From NCBI RefSeq assembly GCF_003597395.2, contig NC_133770.1, forward strand, positions 85,757,293-85,821,292: 64,000 nucleotides of DNA, read 5' to 3'. A program made the translations under genes and the position numbers. Shown piece after piece: positions 24,001 through 34,069 of the stretch (positions are counted from its first letter, which is position 1; every line of letters begins with the position of its first letter). The notes beneath the pieces are model-generated. The model was given only the letters and a program-made list of their open reading frames with translations, was not told where the DNA came from and searched no databases. This DNA is from Chelonoidis abingdonii (Eukaryota > Chordata > Testudines > Testudinidae).

Positions 24001-25946
24001 TTCCCTCCTGATTTTCTGTACCCTAGGTGGGGTTTTCTGGGTGTGGGGGTGATCTAGCCTTTAGGAGTGATAAGATTATAAAACAATATTTAGTTCTTCT
24101 TTGATTCTCTCCTACCACTTTATTGAAGCCATTTCCCATGTAATTAAATATACCATTATCACTAATGTCACTGATCTATGGCTTAATTAGAGTAATTGCA
24201 ACTGCTGTAACCAGTTACTAATTGATACTCTGGTTACTCTCATTTAGAAATAATTGAGCTTTTATCCCTTTGATGTTGCAGCAAACAGGACAATAAGGGG
24301 GTGGTATTCACTGTATTTACACAGCTGCTTCCAAGAAACTATTTCTATACCTATCCTGCCATAAATGTGGTGGTGTTTTTAGGGGGGAACCTGATGTGGT
24401 AAAAGCAAATGTGACAATCTGTGCATGCAGACCATAGACCAGGTCTCTCCTGGAAATGCCAGCAATGGTGAATTGATTAAGTAAGCAGAGTTACTATATG
24501 AGATCAGTTGGAAAGCAACACTGAAAGCCCTATAAAAGACAAGCAGTGGAGATTATCATGTGTCATGAATAGGAAACAAAAGCATCAAGAGGAGTTTATT
24601 GAGCTGCTTTAATCATTGCTCAATTAACTTTAATGGGTTCCATTAACACTGAAGCATTAGTTATTATTTTGGTACCTTTGAGGAAAACACATCCTGGGAA
24701 ACTTCCCATTAATACAGCTGCTTTTGTAAGGGAGCCTCCCTAGCAATGTAAAGGCTAGTAGCCTTAACCCAACATATGACCACGAAAAGAGGAAGGATGG
24801 TTTTATGGCTAAAGCATAGGAGTTCTGGCATCTATTCCTGGCTCTGCCACAAACATTGTGTGTGTTTCTTGGGGAAGTTACTTGTCTTAACCCCTCTATG
24901 CCTCACTTCCCCCATCTGCAAAGGGTGACAGCAATTCTCCCTCAAAGGGAGTTGTGAGGCTTAGGGCTCCTCTGCACAGGGCACAATTTCCCAATCAAGC
25001 TCTGTGTGGGGATTTAAGCAGAAATAAAAGTGCCTTGTTCTAGGTTAGTTTAAGGTTGTGAAGTTAAGGTACTGCAAAGTGATTTAGAACGCTTGAAAGT
25101 AGGTTAAGCTAAACAGCAGCACGGTACTCTTACTGTGGAGTTTTTCAGGAACAGCTGGTGGACTTTAAATTCACACCCTTCTTTAATCCAAATGAATTTT
25201 CAAGTGCAGACATGCCCTAAATTCATTAATGTTTCTAAAGCGTTTTGAGGCGCTAGAATGGAAGATGCCATGGAAGTATAATTTTTTTATCACATAAAAA
25301 AATTGTTAAGAACTTGAGACAAATGTTTTAAAATAGGATTTGTAGACCACTGCTGGTATTTGTTACTAAAGTTATGCAAGCATCAAAATTCTGTACTTTC
25401 TCTATTTCTTGGAGTAAATATTCTGTCTAGTCTGCCTCTGAATTTACATCAACTCTTTTCCTTCTGTCATTTTATTTTCTGCTTAAAAAGGAATGGGGGA
25501 GATTAAGGATCATTAAAATGAGATTTTTATGCAGGAAAAAACAAAGAATGTAGAAACATAGAGATAATGTATATAGTATGTTGCTATCTGAATTTTAGAA
25601 CAAATGGTTCACTAAGGGACATCCTGTAGAATTTAATAGAAAACAATAACTTTGGGAGGATTTTTTTTTTTAACCAAGCAATAGAATTTAAATTTCCTTG
25701 CTATAGAATTCTGCAGGATAGGTCAAAAATCCTGTAGAAAAAAAAGCTGATGGTCTATTAAAGTCTGTACGTTTTTAGAATCATTTTGATAAAATGCTGT
25801 TAAATACAGGCCCACCAAATGAACCGTCCCAGCCCCCTACCTTTCTTGGAGCTCGTTGGCTTTTGCCTGAATGTGGAAGCTTGCTGGACTGTAACCTGCA
25901 CAAGGCAAAAGAGGCACAGAAGCAAGCAGGCGCCTCGAAACTCCAT
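17637..25946 (-). CDS. CLEC3B: Tetranectin (C-type lectin domain family 3 member B), complete, 3 coding exons
   Basis: Tetranectin is a secreted trimeric plasminogen kringle-4-binding C-type lectin of plasma and extracellular matrix. The coding exons are 25841-25946, 21398-21496 and 17637-18037 (106+99+401 nt). They join in frame to 201 codons plus TAA, against about 202 residues in human. Every junction has GT/AG ends. Residues 1-22 form a signal peptide with a Leu/Cys-rich core. Residues 23-35 are a Lys-containing tail. Residues 36-68 are the trimerising coiled coil. Residues 69-201 are the C-type lectin domain, with six cysteines (70, 80, 97, 172, 188, 196) that fit the usual three disulfides. 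The WLGIND motif (131-136), the Gln-Pro-Asp and Lys-x-Glu calcium/kringle-binding residues (163-170) and WFD (183-185) are all kept. The start ATG follows five CAG triplets and is the family start. Both introns are full of repeats, but the coding sequence has no lesion. Identification is firm. Confidence 0.96.
18170..18300 (-). repeat. tRNA-derived SINE
   Basis: On the minus strand, TTTTAGCTCATGTAGTAGAG looks like an internal box A. AGGTCCCAGGTTCAACGCC about 35 nt later looks like a box B. The layout is that of tRNA-derived SINEs such as those of cryptodiran turtles. The 3' tail is not defined. Confidence 0.55.
18322..18543. mobile_element. hAT MITE (222 bp) with 8-bp target duplication
   Basis: The left end is CAAGGGTTCTCAAACTGGG and the right end is TTGAGAACCACTG. 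These are inverted Charlie-like hAT termini. The flanks CTCTAAAT (18314-18321) and CTCTAGAT (18544-18551) match at 7 of 8 bases. Confidence 0.85.
19560..20815 (-). repeat. LTR-like retroelement remnant
   Basis: This is a long AT-rich repeat with phrases such as AACATGTTTACATCAGTAAT and ATAGAAATAATACATGCAAA. These recur in LTR-type repeats of turtles. It carries a nested MITE at 20120-20238. A related stretch may lie at 40100-41160. No internal coding sequence remains. Boundaries are approximate. Confidence 0.4.
20120..20238 (-). mobile_element. GGTGACCAGA-type MITE, copy 3, both ends kept
   Basis: The termini AGGGTGACCAGAC and GTCTGGTCACC-like (GACATCTGGTCACC) are inverted repeats of about 11 bp. 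The interior matches the copies at 6795, 15545 and 36469. The target duplication is not clear. Confidence 0.75.
20910..21085. repeat. Foldback interspersed repeat
   Basis: AGACAAGGTGGGGGAGGTAG and GACCAACTTCTGTAGGTGAG on the left are matched inverted by CTCACCAACAGAAGTTGATC and TCTCACCTGTCTTGTC on the right. The arms are about 75 bp and the centre is short, containing AAGCTTTCGAG. A fragment of the family lies at 62395-62480. Confidence 0.65.
21398..21496 (-). CDS. CLEC3B: CLEC3B coding exon 2 (trimerising coiled coil)
   Basis: This 99-nt exon was too short to be called as an open frame. It encodes residues 36-68 plus the first base of codon 69. The peptide contains SQEVALLKEKQALQT, close to the human coiled-coil exon. 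Hydrophobic residues (Met, Ile, Leu, Ile, Ile, Val, Leu, Leu) fall at heptad spacing. The acceptor is CAG at 21497-21499 and the donor is GT at 21396-21397. The split codon GTG (Val69) is completed by exon 3. Confidence 0.94.
21922..21990. repeat. 37-bp tandem duplication
   Basis: A unit starting TTTAAAGAATTTAAAGGATT at 21922 is repeated at 21959. The two copies are identical over at least 30 bases. It lies in CLEC3B intron 1. Confidence 0.85.
23815..23885 (+). mobile_element. CR1 3' end fragment
   Basis: CATGGATTTTAAGTTCAGAA followed by GGGACTGTGACGAAC resembles the decayed 3' tail of a CR1, seen less decayed at 3886 and inverted at 54600. Confidence 0.4.
24800..24962 (+). repeat. MIR SINE
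   Basis: The MIR core order is clear: CTGGCTCTGCCACAAAC, then GGGAAGTTACTTGTCTTAAC, then CTATGCCTCACTTCCCCCAT and GGGAGTTGTGAGG. It is diverged, as expected for an old amniote SINE. Confidence 0.75.
24961..25222. mobile_element. Harbinger-like MITE
   Basis: The ends TTAGGGCTCCTCTGCACAGG and the complement of AGTGCAGACATGCCCTAA are imperfect inverted repeats of the Harbinger type. The interior is unrelated to the copies at 14300 and 34757. It abuts the MIR. Confidence 0.6.
25841..25946 (-). CDS. CLEC3B: CLEC3B coding exon 1 (signal peptide)
   Basis: The exon encodes residues 1-35 and the first base of codon 36. It runs from the ATG (complement of 25944-25946) to a GT donor at 25839-25840. 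A hydrophobic stretch of Leu, Cys and Val at residues 6-20 is followed by a short polar tail with Arg and Lys. The tail matches the N-terminal region that binds heparin in mammalian tetranectin. No in-frame upstream ATG precedes it on the minus strand. Five CAG triplets sit directly before the start codon. Confidence is high because the phase fits exon 2 exactly. Confidence 0.93.
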
Positions 25947-25999
25947 TCTGCTGCTGCTGCTGACCGAGTGGATTTGGAGTGGCGTTGATCTGCCCTGAG

Positions 26000-27030
26000 C
26001 CAGCCTTCTTAACACGGGCTTTAATCAAAAATGTCTGTCCAAGAAATCCTTCCAGACTCACTCACAGCATTCCAGGGGTGAGAGGGAGAAAGAATTCCAC
26101 TGAGGGCTGGGACAAACACAGTATCCTGGGCTTAGAGAAAGTTCAAAGAATTCCAGTGGACAAAGATAAAAAGGGACGATTATTTTATTTCTTAGGATGT
26201 TTTTTTTAAGCATGTCAGATTGTGAGGCAAATTAACCCTGGTTAGTGATTTAAAAACATAGATGTTTATTGTGTCCTGAATTATTTCCTGTGGATTTCAG
26301 TAAAGCTCTAAGAGATCGATCCTGTGTTCCTTATACATCCCAAACTCCCACTGGAATCACTGGGAGTTTGGAGTGCAAAAGCAGTGTAAATTTGGCTCTT
26401 AAGGCTATAGCTGGGACCCCAGATTGTCTCTTCCCATGAGGATCCCCCCACAGGGCTCCTTTCAGGAGGAAAACATTGGGAGGGTCTCATCATGGTATTT
26501 CCTCCAAATTGTTTGGCATGGGCTGCCCCTTACCTGCAACAAACTGAGGGCTTTGGACCCCGGACATTGCAGATTCTCTGATACGAGAAGCCAGGGCCAT
26601 TCATACAGAAACCCTATGCCTCCATGTTGTCCATCTGCCCCCTTTCAGCTCTCTCCAACTCTCCACCATGGCTTTCTCTGCAGCAGCATGGTTGCCATGA
26701 AAAGTGGGAGTTAGAAGAGAAGAGTGGAGAACAAGTATTGTTCCATCTCCTAGATGCCTAGGGAACCATCTCAGAAATTAATATAGTTGGACCTGCTTCT
26801 GAGAGGTGGGATTCCCCAGGGGGTTGAGGGGAGGAACGGTGTGTTTCCATCATCCTTTCCTCTCCCGATCACACCCCTCGCATGTGCTGGCTCACTGTGT
26901 CCAGGAAGAATGGAAGATAATGCCATGAGGGGGCTGGTCCCTTCTCCCCTTCATTTGGGCCAGTGGAGCCTGCAGCTGCACAAGCCTTGATCTGGCTCTA
27001 GGGCATTTAGTGTAATTTTCAACATAGTTT
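26000..27030. other. Sequence upstream of CLEC3B
   Basis: The CLEC3B promoter should lie at or just above 25950-26300 on the minus strand, but no convincing TATA box or initiator was seen. Open frames at 26308-26990 have no recognisable domain. Confidence 0.3.
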
Positions 27031-28935
27031 TGTATTGGTAAATGATAAAATCATAGACATATACCTCTGGAATGGACCTCAATAGGTCATATGTTCCAGT
27101 CCCCTGCACTGAGGCAGGACTAAGTATTATTCTAGACCATCTCTGACAGGTGTTTTTCTAACTATTTTTAAAAATCTCCAATGACACAGATTTCATCAAC
27201 CTCCCTAGGTAATTTGTTCCAGAGCTGAAGTACCCTGACAGGTAGGAAACTTTTCCTAATGTTTAATCTAAATCTCCCTTGCTGCAATTTAAGCCCATTG
27301 CTTCTTGTCCTATCCTCAGTGCATAAGGAGAATAATTATCACCCTCCTCTTTATAACAACCTTTTATGTCCCCCTCTCAGTCTTCTCTTTTCCAAACTAA
27401 ACAACCCCAATTTTATTAAATCTGTCCTGACAGATCATGTTTTCTAGCCCTTTAATCATATCTGTTGCTTTTATCTGGACTTTCGCCAATTTGTCTAGGT
27501 CTTTCTGAAAGAGGCCTTATCAGTGCTGATTAGAGTGGAAGACTTATTTCTCGTGTCTTGCTTACAACACTCCTGCAAATATATCGCAGAATGATGTTCA
27601 CTTTGTTTGCAAACATGTGTTACGTTGTTGACTCATATTTAGTTTGTGATCCATGAAAAACCCCAGATCCTTTTCTGCAGTGCTCCCTCCTAGTCAGTCA
27701 TTTCCCATTTTGTATTTGTGCAATTGACTGTTCCTTCGTAAGTATAGTACTTTAAATTTGTTCTTATTGAATTTCATCCTATTTATTTCAGACAATTTTC
27801 CCAGTTTGTCTAGATCATTTTTAGTTGTAATCCTGCTCTCAAAGCACTTGCAACCCCTCCCAGCTTAGTGTCCTCTGAAAACTTTAAAAGTGTACTCTCT
27901 ATGCCATTATCCATAATCATTTATGAAAATATTGAATAGAACCAGACCCAGGACAGATCCCTATGAGGCTCCACTCGATATGCCCTTCCAACTTGACTGT
28001 AAGCAATTGATAACTACTCTCTGAGTATGGATTTTCCAACTAGTTGAGCACCACCTTGTAGTAAGTTTGTCTAGACTGTATTTCCCTAGTTTGGTTATGA
28101 GAAGCTCATGTGAGATAGTATCAAAAGCCTTACTAAAGTCAAGTTATATCGCATCTACTGCTTCCCCCTATCCACAAGGCTTGTCAAAGGAGGACATTAG
28201 ATCTCTTCAGCAGTTTCTCAAGTATTCTAGGACGCATTTCATCAGGCCCTGCCAACTTGAAGACATCTAACTTGTTTAAGTCATTCTTAACTTGTTGTTT
28301 CCCTATTTTAGCTTCAGATCTTGTCCCATTTACACTGATGTTCACTATGTTAGTTGTCTGATCACTTCTAACTTTTTTTTATGGTGAAAACAGAAACAAA
28401 AAAGGCACTTAACACATTGTCTTTCCCTCCTCATTGAGTAATAGGAATACACTGTGTGGTCTTCCTGTTGCTTCTAGTGTATTTGTAAAATGTTTTCTTG
28501 TTGCCCATCATGTCCCTAGCTAGTTTAATCTCATTTTGTGCTTTGGTCTTTCTAATTTTGTCCCTCCATGCTTGTCCCTCTATTGATCCTTTGTAATTTG
28601 ACCTAGTTTCCACTTTTTGTATGACCCTTTTTTGAGTCTCAGGTCATTGAGAGTCTCTTGGTTAAGCCAGGGTGATCTCTTACCATACTTCCTAGCATCA
28701 AAGGAAGTGTAATGCCAAGCATTCTTTGTGGCTTGGCACTCTTTGCATTGTACAGCACTGTTATGCTGCTGCCTGACCGAAGACAACCATTTGCTAGCTT
28801 GTACATTGGTAATGCCTTTCCTCTGTTTGTTTCTTAAATAATTGCTAGTCCAGGGCCCAACCTGACACCTCCTGAATTCAACTGGAGTTTTTGCCAGTGA
28901 CATCAAAGGCATCAGGATTGGGCCTATGCATTTCA
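27030..28935 (-). mobile_element. CR1 LINE fragment, 3' portion
   Basis: The minus-strand 3' end is at about 27048-27130 (the complement of AATGGACCTCAATAGGTCAT). Upstream frames at 28431-28613 and 28580-28939 give CR1-like peptides such as [15 protein letters not shown] and [20 protein letters not shown]. Many stops and shifts break it. It is 5'-truncated near 28935. Confidence 0.75.
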
Positions 28936-29958
28936 CCAACCAAAAAGACAGATCAGCGTTGTAAACAGCAGCCTCCTAGTGCACTTCACTGGAGCCTCAC
29001 AATTGTCTAGCTTCTGTACTCCAGACCAGATACTGATCTCAAGCTACAGGTTGGCCTTTTCACTTTGCCTAGGCATTATAGCATTGGTTCCTGTTTTTCA
29101 AGTGATAAAAGGGGAAAAAAGTCACACAAATACTCTTCTGTGTAAGGAAAAACAACTTCCCTGGGTGATGAGGGCAGAAGGCTCGTGGGATTGGCTATGG
29201 GATAGTGAGCCTTTCGTTTCTAGGTTTTAGTCCTAATCCAGCCCATATTGTTTAGTGGGGAAAATCTAGTGGCTGTTTGGTCTGTTTCCAGCTGCAGTGT
29301 AGATCATATGCAGGTGATCTGTGCAGTAGCTGTCACTCTACAGTCAATCGTAGCCTAGGTCAGGCTTCCTATGATGTTAGAAGGTTTCCTTGACCAATTA
29401 AAACGAAAACAAAAGTGCCTCTCGGCATTCTGTGTGGCTGCTTTGGGTCTTTTTGTGTCAGGTATTTCATTGTGAGCCCTTAACATTAAACAAGAGAGGC
29501 GCACACACAGAGTACAGAACCTACCTGCAAAGTAGCTAGCAAACTGGAGCAACTGCAGCTGCAGAGAATGAGGAAATTAGCTGCTAATAAATATAAAGTC
29601 TCAGGGTATGTCTACACTATGAAATTAGGTCAATTTTATAGAAGTCAATCTTTAGAAAGTGATTTTTATACAGTCGATTGTATATGTCCCCACTAAGCAC
29701 ATTAAGTCGGCGAAGTACATCCTCAATACCATGGCTAGCATCGACTCATGGAGCGGTGCACTGTGGGTAGCTATCCCACAGTCCCCGCAGTCTTTGCTGC
29801 CCATTGGAATTCTGGGTTAAGCTCCCAATGCCTGATGTGGCAAAAATATTGTCGGGGGGGGGTGGTTTTGGGTACATGTCATCAGTCTCCTCTCCCTCAC
29901 TCCCTCTGTGAAAGCAATGGCAGACAATCATTTCATGCCTTTTTTCCTGGGTTACCCA

Positions 29959-30327
29959 CAGGGCCGGCTCTACTGTTTTTGCCGCCCCAAGCAGTGCGCC
30001 GAATTGCTGCCGTGGATGGCGGGGGCAGTTCATGTGCCATTAGGGTGGCTCGCGCATTTCCGTGGTGGCGGCAATTCGGCAGCAGCTTCTGTCTTCAGCT
30101 AGAAGACAGAAGCTGCACTGTTGCAGACAGATGAACATAGAAGCTGCTGCTGAATTGCCTCCACTGCGGAAATGCGCGAGCCGCCCTAATGGCACACGGA
30201 CTGCTCCCACCATATGCGGCGGCAATTCGGCACGCTGCTTGGGGGCAAAAAACACACAGACTTCCGCCCCTTGCAGATTGCCGCCCCAAGCACCTGCTTG
30301 GGATGCTGGTGTCTGGAGCCGGCCCTG
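29959..30327. mobile_element. hAT MITE (369 bp) nested in Harbinger B, with perfect 8-bp target duplication
   Basis: The ends CAGGGCCGGCTC and GAGCCGGCCCTG are perfect 12-bp inverted repeats. GTTACCCA flanks both sides (29951-29958 and 30328-30335). The interior is nearly a full-length palindrome: GCCGCCCCAAGCA near 29980 pairs with its complement near 30285, and GGCAATTCGGC near 30068 pairs with related copies near 30150 and 30220. It could fold into one long hairpin. Confidence 0.92.
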
Positions 30328-30359
30328 GTTACCCATGTAGATGCCATAGCCCGGCAAGC

Positions 30360-31639
30360 ATGGAGCCCGCTCAGCTCATTGCTGTTGTTGTGAGCATAGT
30401 AAACACCTCGTACATTATCCTGCAGTATGTGCAGAACCTGGCTAGGAGCTACCAGCACGAGGATGATTGTGAGGAGGACATGGACACAGACATTCCTGAA
30501 AGCACGGGATGTAGCAATTGGGACATCATGGCGGCAGGGGGACAGGTTGATACAGTGCAACACTGATTCTGGGCCTGGCAAACAAGCACCGGATAGGACC
30601 GGATAGTGTTGTAGATATGGGATGATTTCCAGTGGCTGAGAAACTTTTGCATGCGTAAGGCCACTTTCCTGGAAATTTGTGAGTTGCTTTCCCTCACCCC
30701 AAAGAGCAGGAATACCAAAATGAGAGCTGCCCTGACAGTTGAGAAGTGAGTGTCGATAGCCCTGTTGAAGCTGGCAATGCCTGACTGCTACCGGTCAGTC
30801 GGGAATCAATTTGAAGTGGGCAAATCTACTGTTGGAGCTGCTGTGATACAAGTAGCCAATGCAATCACTAACCTTCTGCTAGCAAGAGGAGTGACTCTGG
30901 GAAATGTGCAGGTCATAGTGGATGGCTTTGCTGCAATGGGGTTCCCTAACTGTGGTGGAGTGATAGAAGAACACATATCCCTATCTTGGCACTGGGCCAC
31001 CTCACCAACCAGTACGTAAACCGCAAGGGGACGTAAACCGCAAGGGGTACTTCTCAATGGTGCTGCAAGCACTGGTAGATCACAAGAGACATTTCACCGA
31101 CATCGACATGAGATGGCCGGGAAAGGTGCATGACGCTTGCATCTTTAGGAACTCCAGGCTGTTTGAACAGCTGCAAGAACGGACTTACTTCCCAGACCAG
31201 AAAATTACTGTTGGGGATGTTGAAATGCCAATAGTTATCCTATGAGACCCCAACCTACACCTTGTGCCCATGGCTCCTGAAGCCATACACAGGAAGCCTG
31301 GACAGTAGTAAGGAGCAGTTCAACTATAGGCTGAGCAAGTGCAGAGTGGTGGTAGAATGTGCCTTTGGATGTTTAAAAGCTCATTGGTGCTGTTTGTTGA
31401 CTAGGTTAGACCTCAGCGCAACCAATATTCCCATTGTTATTGCTGCTTGCCGTGTGCTCCATAATATCTGTGACAGTAAGGGGGAGACATTTATAGCGAG
31501 GTGGGAGGTTAAGACAAATCTCCTGGCGGCTGATTTTGAGCAGCCAGACACCAGGGCGATTAGAAGAGCAAAGCTAGGCATGCTGCGCATTAGAGAGGCT
31601 TTGAAAACCAGTTTCATGACTGGCCAGGCTATGGAGTGA
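30360..31639 (+). pseudogene. Harbinger DDE transposase of element B, broken
   Basis: The reading frame starts at ATG 30360 (MEPAQLIAVVVSIVNTSY). It stays in one phase to about 31000 but is cut by four stops (30564, 30594, 30612, 30747). The region of the first catalytic Asp reads VIEEHISL instead of the family's Ile-Asp-Gly-Thr-His, from a small deletion. A 17-bp tandem duplication (31014-31030 and 31031-31047) shifts the frame again. The second Asp (31246-31248) is preceded by a stop at 31243. The last catalytic Glu, in VVECAFGCLKAHW, is kept. The C-terminal frame (31262-31639) is open. The enzyme is dead. Confidence 0.88.
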
Positions 31640-31959
31640 CAGTTGTGTGTGTTTCTCCTTAATGCAAACCCACTCCCTTTGCTGATTTTAATTCCCTGTA
31701 AGCCAACCAACCTCCCCCCTTCAATCACAGCTGGCAAAAGAAATAAAGTCACTATTGTTTTGAAACCATGCATTCTTTATTAGTTAAAAAAAAGTGAGAT
31801 AGATAACTAACAAGATAGCCTGGGTGGGGTGGGGGAGGAGAGAAGGACAAGGCCACATTGCTTATTGTAGCCAAAACAAATCAAACCTGTTTAAATGACA
31901 GCCTCCTGCTGCTTGGGCCATCCTCTGGAGTGGAGTGGCTGGGTGCCTGGAGCTCTCCC

Positions 31960-33756
31960 ACCCTACATTCTTGGGCATCTGGGTGAGGAGGATATGGAAC
32001 TTGGGGAGGAGGGCAGGCGGTTATACAGAGGATGCAGTGGTGGTCTATGCTCGTGTTGCCTTTTCTGCAGCTCCACGAGAGGCCTGAACATGTCCGTTTG
32101 CTCCCCCAGTAGCCTCAGCATCGCCTCCTGCCTCTTCTCATCACGTTCACTGTATGCTTTACTGGACTCTGTCACTGTTTGCCTCCATGCATTAGGCTGT
32201 GCCCTATCAGTGCAGGAGGACTGTATGAGCTCGGAAAACATCATCACAAGTGCATTTTTTTCGCCTTCTAATCTGCGATAACCTCTGGGATGGAGATGAT
32301 GGGGGCAGCATAGAAACATTTGCACCTATAGGGGGATAAAAAGGGAGAATAGTATTTAAGAAGAGAACGAAAGGAAGACTCTCTCACAGTGAATCAAGCA
32401 ATTCACAGCAGACAGCACGTGTGCTTTAGGTACAAGGTCGCATTTTGCCTTTTATATGGAGCGCCTGCTGGTATGGTGACACATCACACACAGCTGGGCA
32501 ACAGAATTTGGTTTCCAGGCAGCCATGGTAGCAAAAGAGTATGTGGGGTTGGCTTCTTCTGCTTTCATAACATGTGGGAATGGTTTCAAACTGCAGCGCC
32601 CGCCTTTCCCATAGCAAGCAATGCTGGTTGAGTTTGCCATTTAAAAGGAGGGATTGTGGTTTTCAGGTGGATGGGCAGCGCACAACTCTCCCCACCCCAC
32701 CACATGGCTATTCTCTGGGATGATCCCTTTTAGCCAAGCACAAACACCCCAGCATGACTGGGTCCTTTTACTGTTCCCTTACAAAAATTCCCCTATTTCA
32801 ACCAGGTGATCATGAATGATATCACTCTCCTGAGGCTAACACAGAAAGATATAGACTGAATGTTGTTTGAATGTGACCAAAACCCAAGACCATTCGCTAC
32901 CATGCTTTGTGCTGCAATGATTCCAGACTACTTGCTACTTGCTTGGCATAGTAAAGTGTCCTACCGTGGAGGACGAAATAAGGCAGCCCTCCCCAGAAAC
33001 CTTCTGCAAAGGCTTTCAGAGTCCCTCCAGGAGAGCTTCATGGAGATGCCCTTGGAGGATTCCTGCTCCATCCCCAAACAAGTGAACAGATTTTTCCAGT
33101 AGCTGTACTGGCCGCGAATGCATCCCAAGTCTTCAGGGAAAATCAAACATTAAACACAATTGCTTTTAACTCCTGTAGTGTAGAGTACAAATGTGCAATC
33201 ACCAGAGGTGCCTTCTTCGGCTTCAGGGCCCGGGAACCTGCCTTGGGAGGGTATTGGCTTCAGGGTGATGAAAAGGTCCTAGCTGGTAGGGAGAATGGAT
33301 TCTCTGCTTGCCTGCTGCATATTCTCCTCTCCTCGTCCTCATCTACAAAATCCTCCTCCATGTTGTGTGAGACTCCCCCCTTGCAGGTATCCACAGACAG
33401 TGGTAGGGTAGTGGCAGGATCCCCCCTGGAATGCCATGCAGCTGATCATAGAAGCGGCATGTATGGGGCTCTGACCCAGAGTGACCGTTTGCCTCCTTTG
33501 CCTTTTGGTAGGCTTGCCTGAGCTCCTTAACTTTCACGTGGCACTGCTGTGTGTCCCTGTTGTAGCCTCTCTCCACCATGTCCTGTGCAATTTTGGTATA
33601 TATATCAGCATTTCTTCTTTTTGATCAGAGCTCAGCCTGCACAGATTCATCTCCCCATACAGCGATCAGATGCAGTGTCTCCTGTTCGGTCCATGCTGGA
33701 GCTCTTTTGCGATTCTGGGGGGACTGCATGGTCACCTGTGCTGCTGAGCTTGCCAT
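31960..33756 (-). pseudogene. Myb/SANT-like protein of Harbinger B, broken by one in-frame TGA in its DNA-binding domain
   Basis: The likely start is at 33756 (MASSAAQVTMQSPQNRKRAP). The SANT helices follow: WTEQETLHLIAVWGD, then RDTQQCHVKVKELRQAYQKA. TGA at 33625-33627 lies between them in an otherwise continuous frame down to 33343. A C-terminal block at 31963-32325 includes SERDEKRQEAMLRLLGEQTD, which is coiled-coil-like. An intron probably separates the blocks. It would have been the partner of the transposase on the opposite strand. Confidence 0.75.
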
Positions 33757-34069
33757 GATGACCAAACAGGAAATGAAATTCAAAATTTCCTGGGGCTTTT
33801 CCTGGTGTACCTGGCTAGTGCATCGGAGTTGAAAGTGCTGTCCAGAGCCATCACATTGGAGCCAATACTGTCGAATTGCATCTGCGCTACCCCAAATTTG
33901 ACCCAGCAAGGTCAATTTCAGCACTACTCCCCTCGCCAGGCAGGAGTACAGCACTCGATTTTAAAAGCCCTTTAGGTCGATGGAATGGTTGTGTAGACGC
34001 ATTGCTTATAAATTCGACCTATCATGGCTAAATTTGACCTAACCTCATAGTATAGTCCAGGGCTTAAAG

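Larger units (their letters stand above)
21497..25840 (-). other. CLEC3B: CLEC3B intron 1
   Basis: This 4.34-kb intron includes a 37-bp tandem duplication, a CR1 tail fragment, a MIR and a Harbinger-like MITE. No extra exon was recognised. Confidence 0.85.
29604..34066 (+). mobile_element. PIF/Harbinger transposon B, degraded, about 4.46 kb
   Basis: The left end GGGTATGTCTACACTATGAA and the complement of CTCATAGTATAGTCCAGGGC on the right are inverted repeats, and ATTAGGTCAA is shared next to them. A transposase runs on the plus strand (30360-31639) and a Myb/SANT-like gene on the minus strand (about 31960-33756). They converge, as in element A but with the whole element flipped. A hAT MITE is nested at 29959-30327. 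A TAA trinucleotide follows the right end, without a clear match on the left. Confidence 0.85.

Noticed and set aside
29748..30357. Long overlapping frames on both strands near 30 kb
   Set aside because: They come from the palindromic hAT MITE and from the start of the broken transposase.
31895..32281. 128-codon frame on the plus strand
   Set aside because: It is the antisense of the Myb C-terminal block in Harbinger B.
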